64,000 nucleotides of DNA, from the NCBI RefSeq assembly GCF_963678635.1, contig NC_087063.1, forward strand, positions 59,962,759 to 60,026,758, written 5' to 3'. This DNA is from Symsagittifera roscoffensis (lineage: Eukaryota > Xenacoelomorpha > Acoela > Convolutidae). The translations under genes were made by a program, and so were the position numbers. Shown in pieces: positions 36,582 to 47,082 of the stretch (position 1 is its first letter; each line of letters begins with the position of its first letter). The notes under the pieces were generated by a model. It made no database searches. It was not told the origin of the DNA and saw only the letters and a program-made list of their open reading frames with translations.

Positions 36582-38039
36582 AAAAGTTTTCATCTGTTTG
36601 GTTGAAAGAAAAAACTACCGCAACTCATTGTTTCAACGACTCATTCAATTAAAAAAAATAATGCACCATTAAATTATTTTGGGTTTAAATAAAGCAGTCC
36701 TGTCTGTAATCAGGCAATTGCTTATTCATTTTCGTCAGTGAAAAGACAAATTTTAAGCAAACCAATTAGAATCAAAGTCGAAAAGCAAACATACAAAATA
36801 AATAATTATTTTTAAATATTTCTTTTGTACGTTTACTTTCTTTTCTCGATATTGATGATTGGTTAATGAGGGCTAGGTCAAAACTAGCAGAAAATCAAAT
36901 AAAGCATGTTGGCCTTGATTTATTCGATTTTTTTGAGACTTTCGCGATCTGCTTGAAACTTTTAAAAACTCAACTCTGATTAACTGAAAAAAAACTGAGA
37001 ACAAATTTCTCCCGTTTGCCTCATTTTGAAAGACGCCACTAAAAGATCCACAACAACCCAGAAAAAAGGATCAAAATTTTGAAGCCTATGAGAAAATCGG
37101 TTTTTCTTCAACAATTCAGACCAATTCATTTAAAAAAAGTTTTATAGTTGCGTGGATTGAACCGGGAATTTTGGATTGCAAAGAGAATGGGCTTGCCACT
37201 AGCCTAAATGCTGTTGGTAGTGCTCGATTGACAGTTAGTTTCAATGCTGTTCTGCGGAACTACCCTGCAATCATAACTGTTCTAAACTGAATTAGGGCAA
37301 ACTAATTGGTCATTATAGTTTGACTCAATTTTGAATCATGTTAACTATTACCCATCCAGTTTCGATTTTCAGAAATTCAACTCTGCTCGCCCATATTTTC
37401 AATTGCTTAAAACAGTTTTCAGAAAATATTGATTGAAGTTTTTTATGTAAGTATCAGGGGCGGATCTAAGATTTTCTCGAGGGGGTTTTCGAAAATTTTG
37501 ACGACCTTTTCTTAGATCGACCAAATTGGTTTTCCGAGTTCTCCTAAAGCACTAAAAAGACAATGTTTTGGCCAATTTTTCTGCGCTACAGGCAACTTTT
37601 AGAAAAAAAGGTCAAAAACGCAGTTTTTGGGCTTTTTTTGGAAAATTTTGACAAAAAAATTGCGTTTGGGCGCGCGCTCCCCCTCAAAATTAGTACATGT
37701 TGGCGCCAAAGGCGCCTTTAGAAAAGTTTGAGAGTCGGTCCGACAAAAAACGTTTGAAAAGTTTGAGGGTCGGTCGAAACTTTAGAAAAGTTTGAGGGTC
37801 GGTCGGTTTTCATTGAAAGTACCAAAGGGGGAACCTTTGGGTTGGCAGGGGGTCAAATCCCTGACCCGCACCGAAGTTTCTCCAATTATTATCTATTATC
37901 TGGCAATTTTGTGGTCGAACGAAAAATTGTTTTTTTAATAATCAATTATCTGATGCTTTTGTGGTCGCAGAGTAGAATAATCGATTAAATGGAGAAAAAA
38001 AATCCATTAAAAAACTTTAATTTTGTGTCGATTATATTG
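36582..38039. other. No gene; MITE fragment and triple repeat
   Basis: At 37455 CAGGGGCGGATCTAAGATTTT marks the left end of the hAT-type MITE, with the GGCGCGCGCTCCCCCTC block at about 37668; the right end is missing. At 37720-37803 GAAAAGTTTGAG(A/G)GTCGGTC occurs three times. The rest is AT-rich without features. Confidence 0.5.
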
Positions 38040-38220
38040 GAATTATAATAGGTTATAATAGATTCCCGCACCGAGCGCCCATGGATCATAATCAATTATT
38101 TTGTCATAATATGGTCCGCAATAAAATGACAAAATAATCGATTATAATCCATTAAAAATGGATTATAATCCTAATATTTTTTTGTCAATATAATCCATTA
38201 TTATATAATCCATTATTTTA
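38040..38220. repeat. AT-rich dispersed repeat, second copy
   Basis: Colinear with 2145-2285: CACCGAGCGCCCATGGATCA, then CCATTAAAAATGG and TGTCAATATAATCCA. Palindromic ATAATCGATTATAAT words recur here, at 38730 and at 405. Confidence 0.55.
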
Positions 38221-38827
38221 ATCGATTATAATGGTTTTTTTTCGAGTGGTTATTCAGGAAATTTACAATTTATTTAAAGTTATCTTATTTCCTGTTTAAT
38301 GCAGTTTCTACGTATTACGTTTCATAAAATGTTACTTTTCAGAACAAAATTTCTATGATTTTTGGTATCTGTTTTTAAATTCATCGCAGTTGAGGGGCCG
38401 AAGGGATGACGTTGAGGCATTCCCGCAATATTTGCAATATTTTGCAAAAATAATCGAATTTAGTTCTAAAAATGAAATGAATTATAATCAATTTTTTATG
38501 GATTTTTATATCATATGCTTTTAAGAAGAGAAAAAGTCAACATAATTGATGTTTTGGGTCCTAGATTTTACTGCAATTTTATGGCGATAGAAATAGTTTT
38601 TGTTGCGATTTTTTGGCAGTTTTATGGCGAATACAATAGATTTTGTTGCGATTTTATGGCAATTTCAGGGCGAAAAAAAAAAGATTTTGTTGAGGTTATG
38701 TGGAGATTAAATAAAAAAAAAAAGTTTTACATAATCGATTATAATGGCAACATTTTCCGCAACATTTTCTCAATATAATCTATTTTTATCCGAGAAACTT
38801 CGGAACGGGGAAGAAAGGGAGCGTCCG

Positions 38828-38848
38828 CCCCCCCCCCCCCCCCCCCCC
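38828..38848. repeat. Poly-C tract (21 bp)
   Basis: Uninterrupted run of C preceded by GCGTCCG. Such runs also end many of the DNA-transposon fragments in this window. Confidence 0.9.
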
Positions 38849-38987
38849 TAAATACACCCGTGATAGGTATTAAAAAATAGTGAGTAATACAAATACAAAC
38901 GCTTGAAAATGAAAACCCGATTAATTTTTGAAATTTTGAAATGTATATTTTATACCGTAAATGGTTGTCAAAATTAATACATGCATA

Positions 38988-39299
38988 GGGGATAGTTAAC
39001 AAGGTCCAAAAGGGGGGACTCGTTAAAAAGATCCTCTATTTTTACTATTTTTAGCCCTTTTGTTTGTTAGGGTAAATACTTAGTAGTTATTCGTAACAGG
39101 CGACAATTCGTAACAAGCAACAATCCGAATTGTCGCCCTCAATTTTTTAGCCTTTTTATTTGGTAGGGCGGCAATTCGTAACAGGCGACATTTCGTACAA
39201 GCGACAATTCTAACTGTCGTTTGTTACTGATTGTCGCATGTTACGAATTGTCGCCCCAATAAAAGGGCTAAAAATTGAGGATCTTGTTAACTTATCCCC
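38988..39299. mobile_element. Foldback-like element with long inverted repeats
   Basis: Left arm GGGGATAGTTAACAAGGTCC ... ATTTTTAGCCCTTTT, and right arm AAAAGGGCTAAAAATTGAGG ... GTTAACTTATCCCC. The centre repeats the words GTAACAGGCGACAATTCG in both orientations. The whole 312 bp can fold on itself. GACAATTCG words continue to about 39840 beyond the neighbouring MITE. Confidence 0.55.
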
Positions 39300-39432
39300 T
39301 TCTTTTGGAATTTGTTAACTAAGGCATCGGCAAGTAGAATACGCTTGCTCCGCTTCGCTCCCCTGAGCTTATAACCGGTACGAGAGAAAAAGTGCACATA
39401 AGTTTGTGTTTGCCGCTTAAATTATTGTTACG

Positions 39433-39793
39433 CAGGGGCGGATTTACTTCTTTGGTACTTTTTAAGAAATCCGTTTTTCGCCCACCGATATATACTAATT
39501 TTGGTACTAATCTTGGTGCCAATATATACTAATTTTGAGGGGGGGGGGGGGGAGCGCGCGCCGAAAAAACGCGATTTTTTGGGCAAAACTTTTCAAAAGT
39601 GCCTAAAAACGCCTTTTATGGACTGTTTTTTCAAAATTTTGCCTTTCAAAATTTTGCCCCAAAACAGGGACTAAAATGTGCTTAGGGAGAGCTCGAAAAA
39701 CCAGTTGGGTCAATCTAAAAAAAAGGTCGACAAAATTTTTGAAAGTTCTTTGAAAATCCGCCCCCCTCGAGAAAATCCTAGATCCGCCCACTG
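39433..39793. mobile_element. hAT-type MITE with perfect 8-bp target duplication
   Basis: The left end CAGGGGCGGATTTA and right end TAGATCCGCCCACTG are inverted repeats. The element is flanked on both sides by TTGTTACG (39425-39432 and 39794-39801), a perfect 8-bp duplication as made by hAT transposases. It is 361 bp with an internal GCGCGC-rich inverted structure and no transposase. The segmental duplication that carries SNAP-25 starts inside it at 39722. Confidence 0.75.
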
Positions 39794-40256
39794 TTGTTAC
39801 GAATTGTCGCTTGTTAGGAATTGTCGTTTCACGCTTTTATTTGACATTGGCAGTCCAATTTTTTTAATTAATCAAAATTTCACTAAACAAAAATTATTTG
39901 AAACCTTTTAATTGGCCATGGGACCATTCAGGGCTTTGCCCGCATATACGAGTATTCTTGTTAATTGTTGTGACTAATTTTGAGACTTCCTCAGTCGCTT
40001 TTGTTATTTGTGGCAATGGCTTTTGACTATTTCTAACTTCTTTTCTCAATAATGACAACTAGATCGACCAATTGCGATTATGAGGTCTATTTGAGCAGGA
40101 CACACAAACCCTTTCAAACATCAATTTAACATGCCGAGCACCATGTAATGTCTTAGTTTGCTAGACTAGGCTTTGTTAACTTGAGCGGTGACTTATTGTA
40201 CTGACCTGACCGACCATTGAATATTAGTTTGCAGCTCTAAATAAAAACAGCTCGAA

Positions 40257-41575
40257 ATGGCTTCGGCTCAGCAGCAGATTCACGATACGAATACCGAGTC
40301 GGTTGCAGCAACTCGGCGAATCCGCGCTCTCGCCGAGCAGAGCCGAGAAGCGGGTATTGAAACGATGGGTGAGCTAGACCGCCAAGGCGAAGCGCTAGAC
40401 AGGGCCGAGAAAGGTCTGGATGAAATCAATCATGACATGGACACTGCCGAACAAAACTTAGATGAGCTGGAAAAGTGCTGTGGAATTTGTCTGTGTCCAT
40501 GGAATAAGAAAAGCCGTAGTAATAACTACAACAAGCACAACAAGAAACAGGGAAAGGAGAAAAAGAAGGTCGCTTATAGCTCGGAAAATGTTACGACTCA
40601 GCCTGGTTAGTTTAGCTAAGGTTGCTCAAATACTGCCCGAGGATGGAGCGCAGCGCATCAACTTACAATTTATTCTTTTTTGCAAACTCAAAAAAGTATA
40701 GCTTTTTTCACAACTGAAAAGAACCACATTAGAAAGGCAAATGCGCCCTCAAATTATCGTGATATGCGCCAGGGACGAATATAGGCTAAATATATGGCAG
40801 TTTGATCGCGCCGAGAAACCACTTCTCTTAAGCTTTTGATTCTTGCTGGGTTTTTATAAATGTTGGTTGAACTCAATATTGTAATATCAATATTGTTTTT
40901 CAATTTCATTTTTTACTACTATATAAACAAAGCCCTAGCTCTTAGTAGTTTGTTGTAAATTAGCGTTTAGTTTCTCCCGCGCACGTTCAAAAATATGAAC
41001 AAATTTGAAGAAAAAACTGAACCATAAATTCGATTTTTTTTTCTTTTTTTTTCAACAAAAAACTTGGGTCAGAACCTTCTGTGCTATTTGCTCAGCAACT
41101 GGTTTTTCTTCTACCCTATGGTATCTACTAAGAATTGTCACCTCTTTAAATAAAAGATTTAAATAAGCACAGAGCTTTCTCTTCATAATTCGAATTTCGC
41201 TACCTTCTGATATGTTGAAAGTTCGAATGCTTAATCTACTTAAGAATTACCCCCTCCCTTTTTTGAAAAGAGGAAAAGAGGGGGGGGGGGGTAGTTGTTA
41301 AGTAGCTCCTTTTTTCATTTAAATAATAAACCTTTTAAGGCAACACCAACACCCCTGCCATGTTGCGAGTGGCGAACGATGAACAAGAAGACGAAATGGA
41401 GGAGAATCTAGGAGCTGTAGGGGACATCACAGCCCAATTGAAACACATGGCTCTAGATATGGGGGAGGAATTAGACAGGCAAAACGAGCAGATAGGCAGG
41501 ATGAGCAACAAGTCAGAGGCTAATAGAGACAGGATCCAGAATGCAGATCAACAGGCTGGAAATATACTCAAGTAG
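40257..41575 (+). CDS. SNAP-25-type SNARE protein, copy 1 (two exons)
   Basis: t-SNARE contributing two Qb/Qc helices to the neuronal exocytic SNARE complex with syntaxin and synaptobrevin, at the inner face of the plasma membrane. Exon 1 is 40257-40605 and exon 2 is 41340-41575; the phase-1 intron starts GTTAGT and ends TTTTAAG. The predicted protein is 194 aa (vertebrate SNAP-25 is 206). SNARE motif 1 spans residues about 8-72 with zero-layer Gln43 (LDRQGEAL). The palmitoylated linker is KCCGICLCPW with Cys74, 75, 78 and 80; the last Cys of the usual CPC is Trp. SNARE motif 2 spans about 130-190 with zero-layer Gln164 (LDRQNEQI). ATG 40257 is preceded by an in-frame TAA at 40242, and the N-terminus is about 10 residues shorter than in vertebrates. 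A possible 5' splice or trans-splice acceptor TTTGCAG lies at 40228-40234. Both motifs look intact. Confidence 0.92.
41236..41305. repeat. Imperfect hairpin in the SNAP-25 intron
   Basis: CTACTTAAGAATTACCCCC faces GGGGTAGTTGTTAAGTAG across a purine-rich loop, about 35 bp before the 3' splice site. The identical structure is at 44927-44996 in copy 2. It may be a small inserted foldback; an effect on splicing is only a possibility. Confidence 0.6.
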
Positions 41576-42081
41576 ATAAAAGACCCGATGATTCAGTTTA
41601 TTTTTCCAATACAGTCTGAACCAGCAATGTGCTATCTTGGCACTAATATCACGCGTCCAAAAATATCCAATAACACTACCGATACTACTAGCTTTAGCAT
41701 CACTTCATCCGTGTGTCAAAGGAGATCAAAACAAACTCACCTTTTCAAAATTATATTTTCTGTAAATTTGCAATGAATAGAATGACATATTATGAATAGA
41801 AAACATTGTTTATCTGTCGATAATTGAGATAATTCATTAAGTTTGTTTCAATACGCATGGAATTTTAATTCAGCTTATTTCCAAGATGTTTCTCGGCAGA
41901 GATCTAGGGTTTTTAAGGGGGGAGGCTAATTGTTTCGCAAAACACTATAATATGAAAAAAAATTTAAAATTTATGTGGCGAAATTTTGATTTAAATGAAA
42001 ACTTTTTTGAGTATTTTTCAGTCTGTTTTGACCGCAAAACATTTTTTTTTCGAAGCGCCCTCTTCACCTTACTTTTTGGGC

Positions 42082-43412
42082 GCCATAGGCACCTCCAGAT
42101 AATGTTTTGGGTTCATCCGACCATAAAATATTACCAGAGCACCAAAGAGCCTTGTGGGTGGTAAGTCGAACATTATTTCAAAGTTATGGATCAATGCTGA
42201 CTCAAGGACTTGATGAAACTCGCAAAAAAGTCTGTCATTTTCAAAATGCAATGGGTAAAAGAGTGCCATAGGCACCTCCAGATAATGTTTTGGGTTCATC
42301 CGACCATCAAATATTACCCGAGCACCAAAGAGCCTTGTGGGTGATAAGTCGAACACTATTTCAAAGTTATGGATCAATACTGACTCAAGGACTTGATGAA
42401 ACTCGCAAAAAAAATCGGTCATTTTCAAAATGCAATGGGTAAAAGAGTGCCATAGGTACCTCCAGATAATGTTTTGGGTTCATTCGACCATAAAATATTA
42501 CCAGAGCACCAAAAAGCCTTGTGGGTGGTAAGTGGAACACTATTTCAAAGTTATGGATCAATACTGACTCAAGGACTTGATGAAACTCGCAAAAAAATCT
42601 GTCATTTTCAAAATGCAATGGGTAAAAGAGTGCCATAGGCACCTCCAGATAATGTTTTGGGTTCATCCGACCATAAAATATTACCAGAGCACCAAAGAGC
42701 CTTGTGGGTGATAAGTCGAACACTATTTCAAAGTTATGGATCAATACTGACTCAAGGATTTGATGAAACTCGCAAAAAAATCTGTCATTTTCAAAATGCA
42801 ATGGGTAAAAGAGTGCCATAGGCACCTCCAGATAATGTTTTGGGTTCATCCGACCATAAAATATTACCAGAGCACCAAAGAGCCTTGTGGGTGGTAAGTC
42901 GAACACTATTTCAAAGTTATGGATCAATGCTGACTCAAGGACTTGATGAAACTCGCAAAAAAGTCTGTCATTTTCAAAATGCAATGGGTAAAAGAGTGCC
43001 ATAGGCACCTCCAGATAATGTTTTGGGTTCATCCGACCATAAAATATTACCCGAGCACCAAAGAGCCTTGTGGGTGATAAGTCGAACACTATTTCAAAGT
43101 TATGGATCAATACTGACTCAAGGACTTGATAAAACTCGCAAAAAAAATCGGTCATTTTCAAAATTCAATGGGTAAAAGAGTGCCATAGGTACCTCCAGAT
43201 AATGTTTTGGGTTCATTCGACCATAAAATATTACCAGAGCACCAAAAAGCCTTGTGGGTGGTAAGTGGAACACTATTTGAAAGTTATGGATCAATACTGA
43301 CTCAAGGACTTGATGAAACTCGCAAAAAAATCTGTCATTTTCAAAATGCAATGGGTAAAAGAGTGCCATAGGCACCTCCAGATAATGTTTTGGGTTCATC
43401 CGACCATAAAAT
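42082..43412. repeat. 183-bp satellite, array A (about 7.3 units)
   Basis: Units begin GCCATAGGCACCTCCAGAT and repeat every 183 bp (42082, 42265, ...). Variants such as GGTACC, CATTCGACC and GGATTTGATG recur every fourth unit. As 183 is 61 codons, frames stay open through units on the minus strand (61-residue period); these are not taken as genes. The array is cut at 43412 by the second segmental copy. Confidence 0.95.
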
Positions 43413-46400
43413 AAAGGTCGACAAAATTTTTGAAAGTTCTTTGAAAATCCGCCCCCCTCGAGAAAATCCTAGATCCGCCCACTGTTGTTACGAATTGTCG
43501 CTTGTTAGGAATTGTCGTTTCACGCTTTTATTTGACATTGGCAGTCCAATTTTTTTAATTAATCAAAATTTCACTAAACAAAAATTATTTGAAACCTTTT
43601 AATTGGCCATGGGACCATTCAGGGCTTTGCCCGCATATACGAGTATTCTTGTTAATTGTTGTGACTAATTTTGAGACTTCCTCAGTCGCTTTTGTTATTT
43701 GTGGCAATGGCTTTTGACTATTTCTAACTTCTTTTCTCAATAATGACAACTAGATCGACCAATTGCGATTATGAGGTCTATTTGAGCAGGACACACAAAC
43801 CCTTTCAAACATCAATTTAACATGCCGAGCACCATGTAATGTCTTAGTTTGCTAGACTAGGCTTTGTTAACTTGAGCGGTGACTTATTGTACTGACCTGA
43901 CCGACCATTGAATATTAGTTTGCAGCTCTAAATAAAAACAGCTCGAAATGGCTTCGGCTCAGCAGCAGATTCACGATACGAATACCGAGTCGGTTGCAGC
44001 AACTCGGCGAATCCGCGCTCTCGCCGAGCAGAGCCGAGAAGCGGGTATTGAAACGATGGGTGAGCTAGACCGCCAAGGCGAAGCGCTAGACAGGGCCGAG
44101 AAAGGTCTGGATGAAATCAATCATGACATGGACACTGCCGAACAAAACTTAGATGAGCTGGAAAAGTGCTGTGGAATTTGTCTGTGTCCATGGAATAAGA
44201 AAAGCCGTAGTAATAACTACAACAAGCACAACAAGAAACAGGGAAAGGAGAAAAAGAAGGTCGCTTATAGCTCGGAAAATGTTACGACTCAGCCTGGTTA
44301 GTTTAGCTAAGGTTGCTCAAATACTGCCCGAGGATGGAGCGCAGCGCATCAACTTACAATTTATTCTTTTTTGCAAACTCAAAAAAGTATAGCTTTTTTC
44401 ACAACTGAAAAGAACCACATTAGAAAGGCAAATGCGCCCTCAAATTATCGTGATATGCGCCAGGGACGAATATAGGCTAAATATATGGCAGTTTGATCGC
44501 GCCGAGAAACCACTTCTCTTAAGCTTTTGATTCTTGCTGGGTTTTTATAAATGTTGGTTGAACTCAATATTGTAATATCAATATTGTTTTTCAATTTCAT
44601 TTTTTACTACTATATAAACAAAGCCCTAGCTCTTAGTAGTTTGTTGTAAATTAGCGTTTAGTTTCTCCCGCGCACGTTCAAAAATATGAACAAATTTGAA
44701 GAAAAAACTGAACCATAAATTCGATTTTTTTTTCTTTTTTTTTCAACAAAAAACTTGGGTCAGAACCTTCTGTGCTATTTGCTCAGCAACTGGTTTTTCT
44801 TCTACCCTATGGTATCTACTAAGAATTGTCACCTCTTTAAATAAAAGATTTAAATAAGCACAGAGCTTTCTCTTCATAATTCGAATTTCGCTACCTTCTG
44901 ATATGTTGAAAGTTCGAATGCTTAATCTACTTAAGAATTACCCCCTCCCTTTTTTGAAAAGAGGAAAAGAGGGGGGGGGGGGTAGTTGTTAAGTAGCTCC
45001 TTTTTTCATTTAAATAATAAACCTTTTAAGGCAACACCAACACCCCTGCCATGTTGCGAGTGGCGAACGATGAACAAGAAGACGAAATGGAGGAGAATCT
45101 AGGAGCTGTAGGGGACATCACAGCCCAATTGAAACACATGGCTCTAGATATGGGGGAGGAATTAGACAGGCAAAACGAGCAGATAGGCAGGATGAGCAAC
45201 AAGTCAGAGGCTAATAGAGACAGGATCCAGAATGCAGATCAACAGGCTGGAAATATACTCAAGTAGATAAAAGACCCGATGATTCAGTTTATTTTTCCAA
45301 TACAGTCTGAACCAGCAATGTGCTATCTTGGCACTAATATCACGCGTCCAAAAATATCCAATAACACTACCGATACTACTAGCTTTAGCATCACTTCATC
45401 CGTGTGTCAAAGGAGATCAAAACAAACTCACCTTTTCAAAATTATATTTTCTGTAAATTTGCAATGAATAGAATGACATATTATGAATAGAAAACATTGT
45501 TTATCTGTCGATAATTGAGATAATTCATTAAGTTTGTTTCAATACGCATGGAATTTTAATTCAGCTTATTTCCAAGATGTTTCTCGGCAGAGATCTAGGG
45601 TTTTTAAGGGGGGAGGCTAATTGTTTCGCAAAACACTATAATATGAAAAAAAATTTAAAATTTATGTGGCGAAATTTTGATTTAAATGAAAACTTTTTTG
45701 AGTATTTTTCAGTCTGTTTTGACCGCGCCCTCTTCACCTTACTTTTTGGGCGCCATAGGCACCTCCAGATAATGTTTTGGGTTCATCCGACCATAAAATA
45801 TTACCAGAGCACCAAAGAGCCTTGTGGGTGGTAAGTCGAACACTATTTCAAAGTTATGGATCAATGCTGACTCAAGGACTTGATGAAACTCGCAAAAAAG
45901 TCTGTCATTTTCAAAATGCAATGGGTAAAAAAGTGCCATAGGCACCTCCAGATAATGTTTTGGGTTCATCCGACCATAAAATATTACCCGAGCACCAAAG
46001 AGCCTTGTGGGTGATAAGTCGAACACTATTTCAAAGTTATGGATCAATACTGACTCAAGGACTTGATGAAACTCGCAAAAAAAATCGGTCATTTTCAAAA
46101 TGCAATGGGTAAAAGAGTGCCATAGGTACCTCCAGATAATGTTTTGGGTTCATTCGACCATAAAATATTACCAGAGCACCAAAAAGCCTTGTGGGTGGTA
46201 AGTGGAACACTATTTCAAAGTTATGGATCAATACTGACTCAAGGACTTGATGAAACTCGCAAAAAAATCTGTCATTTTCAAAATGCAATGGGTAAAAGAG
46301 TGCCATAGGCACCTCCAGATAATGTTTTGGGTTCATCCGACCATAAAATATTACCAGAGCACCAAAGAGCCTTGTGGGTGATAAGTCGAACACTATTTCA

Positions 46401-47082
46401 AAGTTATGGATCAATACTGACTCAAGGATTTGATGAAACTCGCAAAAAAATCTGTCATTTTCAAAATGCAATGGGTAAAAGAGTGCCATTGGCACCTCCA
46501 GATAATGTTTTGGGTTCATCCGACCATAAAATATTACCAGAGCACCAAAGAGCCTTGTGGGTGGTAAGTCGAACACTATTTCAAAGTTATGGATCAATGC
46601 TGACTCAAGGACTTGATGAAACTCGCAAAAAAGTCTGTCATTTTCAAAATGCAATGGGTAAAAGAGTGCCATAGGCACCTCCAGATAATGTTTTGGGTTC
46701 ATCCGACCATAAAATATTACCCGAGCACCAAAGAGCCTTGTGGGTGATAAGTCGAACACTATTTCAAAGTTATGGATCAATACTGACTCAAGGACTTGAT
46801 GAAACTCGCAAAAAAAATCGGTCATTTTCAAAATGCAATGGGTAAAAGAGTGCCATAGGTACCTCCAGATAATGTTTTGGGTTCATTCGACCATAAAATA
46901 TTACCAGAGCACCAAAAAGCCTTGTGGGTGGTAAGTGGAACACTATTTCAAAGTTATGGATCAATACTGACTCAAGGACTTGATGAAACTCGCAAAAAAA
47001 TCTGTCATTTTCAAAATGCAATGGGTAAAAGAGTGCCATAGGCACCTCCAGATAATGTTTTGGGTTCATCCGACCATAAAAT
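43413..47082. repeat. Segmental duplication, copy 2
   Basis: Direct repeat of 39722-43412 (offset 3691 bp up to about 45725, then 3670 bp after a 21-bp deletion near 45726, in a T-rich run). It starts with the right 72 bp of the hAT MITE and its right-hand TTGTTACG only. After 47082 the satellite continues without interruption. Confidence 0.9.
43948..45266 (+). CDS. SNAP-25-type SNARE protein, copy 2 (two exons)
   Basis: Exons 43948-44296 and 45031-45266, with the same intron boundaries and the same predicted 194-residue protein as copy 1. All functional marks are kept: both zero-layer glutamines, the CCGICLC palmitoylation cluster and both SNARE helices. About 530 bp of upstream sequence, back to the MITE end, is duplicated too, so a proximal promoter may be present; anything further upstream differs, since satellite units lie before this copy. 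No coding difference from copy 1 was seen. It is either a very recent duplicate or an assembly duplication. Confidence 0.9.

Larger units (their letters stand above)
39722..43412. repeat. Segmental duplication, copy 1 (3691 bp)
   Basis: Repeated in direct orientation as 43413-47082. It contains the right end of the hAT MITE, the whole SNAP-25 gene and about 7.3 units of the 183-bp satellite. Long stretches compared by eye are identical, including the G-run in the SNAP-25 intron. The left breakpoint is inside the MITE, the right one inside a satellite unit. Confidence 0.9.

Noticed and set aside
40462-40701. Alternative-frame ORFs over SNAP-25 (40462-40701, 44153-44392) and ORFs in the 3' region (41588-41776, 45279-45467)
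   Set aside because: Shadows of the SNARE exon or untranslated sequence. They are duplicated only because the whole segment is duplicated.
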